Below are positions 6,025-8,233 of a stretch of 8,233 nt of DNA, piece by piece (within the stretch, counting starts at the first letter, position 1; the number at the start of each line of letters is the position of its first letter). Made by a program: the position numbers and the translations under genes. The notes beneath the pieces were generated by a model. That model was not told the DNA's origin, made no database searches, and saw only the letters and a program-made list of their open reading frames with translations. The stretch comes from Coriobacteriaceae bacterium AM113-163 (GTDB lineage Bacteria > Actinomycetota > Coriobacteriia > Coriobacteriales > Coriobacteriaceae). The stretch lies in assembly GCA_027673765.1 (NCBI GenBank), contig JAQDWB010000034.1, forward strand, positions 1 to 8,233. Reading direction: 5' to 3'.

Positions 6025-7484
6025 ATGAAACGACCCCTTTACTACCTGCTCTGCGCGATCGCGTGCACGTCCATGGTCGGCGCGACGATGCCCATGGCAG
6101 CCATTGCGGAGGCGATTCAGCCTCAAGAAACCGCCGAGCAGACGCAAGCCGACGCCGCCACGAGCAGCAGGCGCAAGCCGACGCCACGAACAGCGACACA
6201 GCCAAAGCTGCAGACGACAGCAACACAAATGCGACAGCAGATACCGTAGAAGACAGCACCGCAACATCCATCGGCACCAGCGCCGTCAACAGGGAAGACG
6301 CTGACGGTACCCCCACCGCAACCGACACCCCCACCCCATCCCTCCGCGCCCAAGCCACCCCCACGCCCGAGGCAATCTCCACCGCAGCAGAAACCACCTA
6401 CGCCCACTCCGCCACCGCAACCCAAAACGGCGTCACCTTCACCGTCTCGTGGAACGACGCCCCCGCGGGCACCGCGACGATCTTCCACGTAACCCAGGCC
6501 AACGGCTCGTCCCAGGCCAAGGCGCGCATGGACGTGCCCACCTATTGGGACGGCGGCAGCCAGGAGAGCGTCTGCGACCCGTCGCGCCCGGCATGGGCCA
6601 GCTACTACAGCCTGGGCACCGCCGGCCACGACTTTACCTTTGACTTCACGGCATCGGGCACGTACCGCATCTACTTCTACTTTATGGACAACGACAGAAA
6701 CGACCCCCAAAACGACAAGGGGATCTACTACCTGCGCGCCACGGCGGAGGTGACCGCAAACGACGCCGCCCGCCCAAGCGTCACGCAGATCGTCAACAAC
6801 GCCGTGGCTCAGTGCAGGCAAGAGACAAACGGCTCGGAATACGACATGGCGCTTTGGCTCCACGACTGGACGCTCGACCAGCTGGAGTACGACCACAGCC
6901 TCAACTGGTGCTCGGCCGAAAGCGGCCTCACGCGCCACCAGGGCACCTGCGAGAGCTACCAGCGCATCTACTCCAAGCTCCTTGACGCCGCGGGCATCGC
7001 CAACGGCCGCATCACCGGCAACGGCCACACCTGGAACGCCGTAAAGATCGACGGCAAATGGTGCCAGATGGACCTAACCTGGGACGACACCAGCGACAAC
7101 TGGTACGGAGACCTGGACCAGCGCCATCTGTACTTTGGCCTGACCGACGAGCTCATGGCAATCGCCCACTCCGATCACACGGCTAACTACCAGAAGGACG
7201 GCTACGCCTACCGCTCGACAGACCTATCCAACAATTACTTTGTGCGAAATGACAAGGCCGATGAATGGGCGGAGAAGTATGCCGACCGCATTCAGCAGCA
7301 ACTGGATACCAGGGAAGAAAGATTTTCCATTGATGCCGATAATCAGTCTTTCCCGCCGAGCATCTCGGGAATTCAGAATGGGATTGTTGCGTATGCGATG
7401 AATCAAATAGACCGGAAGACCGCTGGAAACAAAGACTATCTATCTGCCGAGTCGAAGGTCGAGATGACGTCGAGCAGCAGCTGA
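6025..7484 (+). CDS. secreted transglutaminase-domain surface protein, signal peptide and enzyme in different frames
   Basis: The ATG at 6025 with GAGAGG seven bases upstream begins a signal peptide (MKRPLYYLLCAIACTSMV, AIA cleavage site at residues 26-28). This frame ends at a TAG at 6247-6249. The body of the protein lies in another frame from about 6162 to the TGA at 7482-7484: a Thr/Ala/Asp linker to about 6400, a beta-rich domain (about 6400-6760, with GVTFTVSWNDAP), then a transglutaminase-like papain fold. The likely catalytic triad is visible as Cys in GTCESYQ (TGC 6948-6950), His in GHTWNAV (CAC 7026-7028) and Asp in MDLTWDD (GAC 7071-7073). The family forms or breaks amide cross-links in extracellular proteins; the substrate here is unknown. 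The two frames meet in the 26-base repeat at 6136-6187, so a one-base indel separates them. The C-terminus after about 7440 (ending EMTSSSS) looks truncated, with no wall-anchor motif. A terminator follows at about 7608. Confidence 0.75.
6136..6187 (+). repeat. 26-base imperfect tandem repeat carrying the frame change
   Basis: Unit 1 (6136-6161) and unit 2 (6162-6187) share GAGCAG, GCAAGCCGACGCC and a terminal CAC. Unit 1 read in the signal-peptide frame gives EQTQADAAT; unit 2 read in the enzyme frame gives EQQAQADAT. The same peptide is thus written twice in two frames because the unit is 26 bases rather than 27. Copy 1 of the module has only one such unit (EQQAQA). Confidence 0.75.
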
Positions 7485-7607
7485 ACCGCGGCAGGGGCTC
7501 GACACCTGCTCGGTGGATGCCGTCCCCCAGGCGGTGAAGGTGAGGGGGATCCAGCCCGAGGGAATGTAGGAATGCGATAGGAAAGTCATAGATGCGGGCG
7601 TGCTGGC

Positions 7608-7655
7608 TAAAATGGGTCGGCCGGGATTGGTCAATCTCGGCCGACTATATTTGGC
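7608..7655 (+). terminator. Rho-independent terminator downstream of the transglutaminase gene
   Basis: GTCGGCCGGGATT (7616-7628) and AATCTCGGCCGAC (7633-7645) form a 13-base stem with one G-T pair and a GGTC loop. It is preceded by TAAAAT and followed by TATATTT, so the A-rich and T-rich flanks can extend the structure and could serve both strands. It lies about 130 bases after the transglutaminase stop codon and just before the third module copy, separating the two units. Confidence 0.7.
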
Positions 7656-7670
7656 TAAATTATTCCATCG

Positions 7671-8062
7671 CTAACACAGAAAGCTCGCTGATGTTTACTG
7701 GTGTTTCCGAAAACCCCAACAAAATATGCGCGGCATGCTAGCCCGGTGCTTCTTTTGGACCCTATCGCCTGCTCCCAGAGAGGCTCCGCTACGCCCCCCA
7801 TCGCCCACCATGTGCAATCGCGCGCATGTCCATGGCAAGCGCACCAATACCCATGGCGGTCATCGCAGAAGCCATGCGGCCTCAAGCAACAGCCGCGCAA
7901 CAGGCACAAACTAAGACAGCAATAAGCGATACTGACAAGGCCGAAGGGACCACAAGCTCAAACACCACCGACTCAAGTGATTCCGCAGTAGATGTCAAAA
8001 GAGACAACAACGCCGCCCCCGTCAGCGCGACCAGCGCAACCGACAGCACCATCCCCCATTAG
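7671..8062 (+). pseudogene. degenerate third copy of the leader and surface-protein 5' end
   Basis: The leader (7671-7790) aligns with copies 1 and 2, including CCCCAACAAAATATG and the run GAGAGGCTCCGCT before the expected start. Where the other copies have ATGAAACG, this one has ACG followed by C-rich sequence, and the interval to the shared TCCATGG is seven bases shorter. The original start codon is therefore lost and the frame shifted. Beyond that, the frame from the ATG at 7826 preserves the end of the signal region (MAVIAEAMRPQATAAQQAQ) and a Ser/Thr/Asp-rich linker like that of the transglutaminase protein, ending DSTIPH and a TAG at 8060-8062. No enzyme domain follows. The truncated peptide lacks a proper signal peptide and is probably not functional. 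Confidence 0.6.
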
Positions 8063-8233
8063 CTTCCTCATCGAGCAGCGCGCTGGGCGTCTCCTCGATG
8101 GTCTTCCTCGGAGGAGTCTTCATTTCCTTGCACAGCAGTTCCTCGTCGACCGTTACGATGTTCGCAAATTCGGCACGTATCCCATTCGTCTGTGGGTGAC
8201 GCATAATTTCTTTCGCAAATTGACAACCGCATA
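8022..8233 (-). CDS. 3' end of an unidentified minus-strand gene (runs off right edge)
   Basis: The minus strand is open from the right edge to a stop at 8022-8024. Visible residues include GCQFAKEIMRHPQTNGIRAE, FANIVTVDEELLCKEM and KTPPRKTIEETPSALLDEEA, an acidic, plausible protein C-terminus that I do not recognise. An internal ATG at 8204 has no convincing ribosome binding site, so the start probably lies outside the window. The last dozen residues (from about NGGWCC) are antisense to the linker of the degenerate copy 3. The original 3' end was therefore probably cut where the two sequences were joined, near 8058. Confidence 0.4.
   Translation of the reverse strand, partial: CGCQFAKEIMRHPQTNGIRAEFANIVTVDEELLCKEMKTPPRKTIEETPSALLDEEANGGWCCRLRWSR

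Noticed and set aside
5751..6135. Extending the transglutaminase ORF upstream to an ATG at 5751
   Set aside because: The frame is open, but it reads the conserved leader and the signal-peptide region out of phase, giving Arg/His-rich nonsense; there is no good ribosome binding site at 5751, and the true start signals are at 6025.
6123..7028. Long minus-strand ORF of 301 codons opposite the transglutaminase gene
   Set aside because: It is Gly/Val-rich low-complexity sequence produced by the GC-rich codons of the opposite strand; the plus strand has the clear Cys-His-Asp enzyme motifs.

Overview
The window looks like an accessory, rearranged stretch of a high-GC Gram-positive gut actinobacterium, most likely a Collinsella-type member of the Coriobacteriia. 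This is an inference from the style of the partial transposase, from the secreted transglutaminase-type surface protein with its Ala/Thr/Asp-rich linker, and from the mixture of GC-rich genes with more A/T-rich cargo genes. No rRNA, tRNA or CRISPR array was seen.

Layout. Bases 1-263 hold the 5' end of an insertion sequence: a minus-strand transposase N-terminus running off the left edge, its ribosome binding site, a hairpin and a probable terminal inverted repeat. Bases 524-1933 (minus) encode an unrecognised 469-residue protein with about five membrane segments and a long soluble tail. Bases 2041-2388 (plus) carry copy 1 of a recurring module: a conserved leader followed by a signal peptide, here truncated. 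Bases 2417-3235 (minus) hold a 272-codon gene split by one in-frame TGA. Bases 3236-3799 hold only a weak short plus-strand ORF. Bases 3800-5254 (minus) encode a complete 484-residue reverse transcriptase of the free-standing, possibly antiphage, kind, preceded by a perfect 9-bp inverted repeat. Bases 5255-5894 contain no convincing intact gene, only hairpins and a possible broken minus-strand ORF. Bases 5895-7484 (plus) carry copy 2 of the leader and signal-peptide module joined to a transglutaminase-domain surface protein, with signal peptide and enzyme in different frames. A strong bidirectional-looking terminator lies at about 7608-7655. Bases 7671-8062 hold copy 3 of the module, degenerate and without its start codon, and 8022-8233 the end of an unidentified minus-strand gene that leaves the window.

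How the parts relate. Three same-orientation copies of the leader/signal-peptide module punctuate the window, and the reverse transcriptase and the TGA-split gene lie between copies 1 and 2. This suggests a surface-protein locus that has been duplicated, broken and used as an insertion or recombination site for cargo genes. The main points for follow-up are the unclassified reverse transcriptase with its structured 5' flank, the out-of-phase 26-bp repeat separating signal peptide from transglutaminase, the repeated leader with mutually exclusive hairpins, and the nonsense-interrupted gene. Family calls rest on motif reading by eye; no database search was made.
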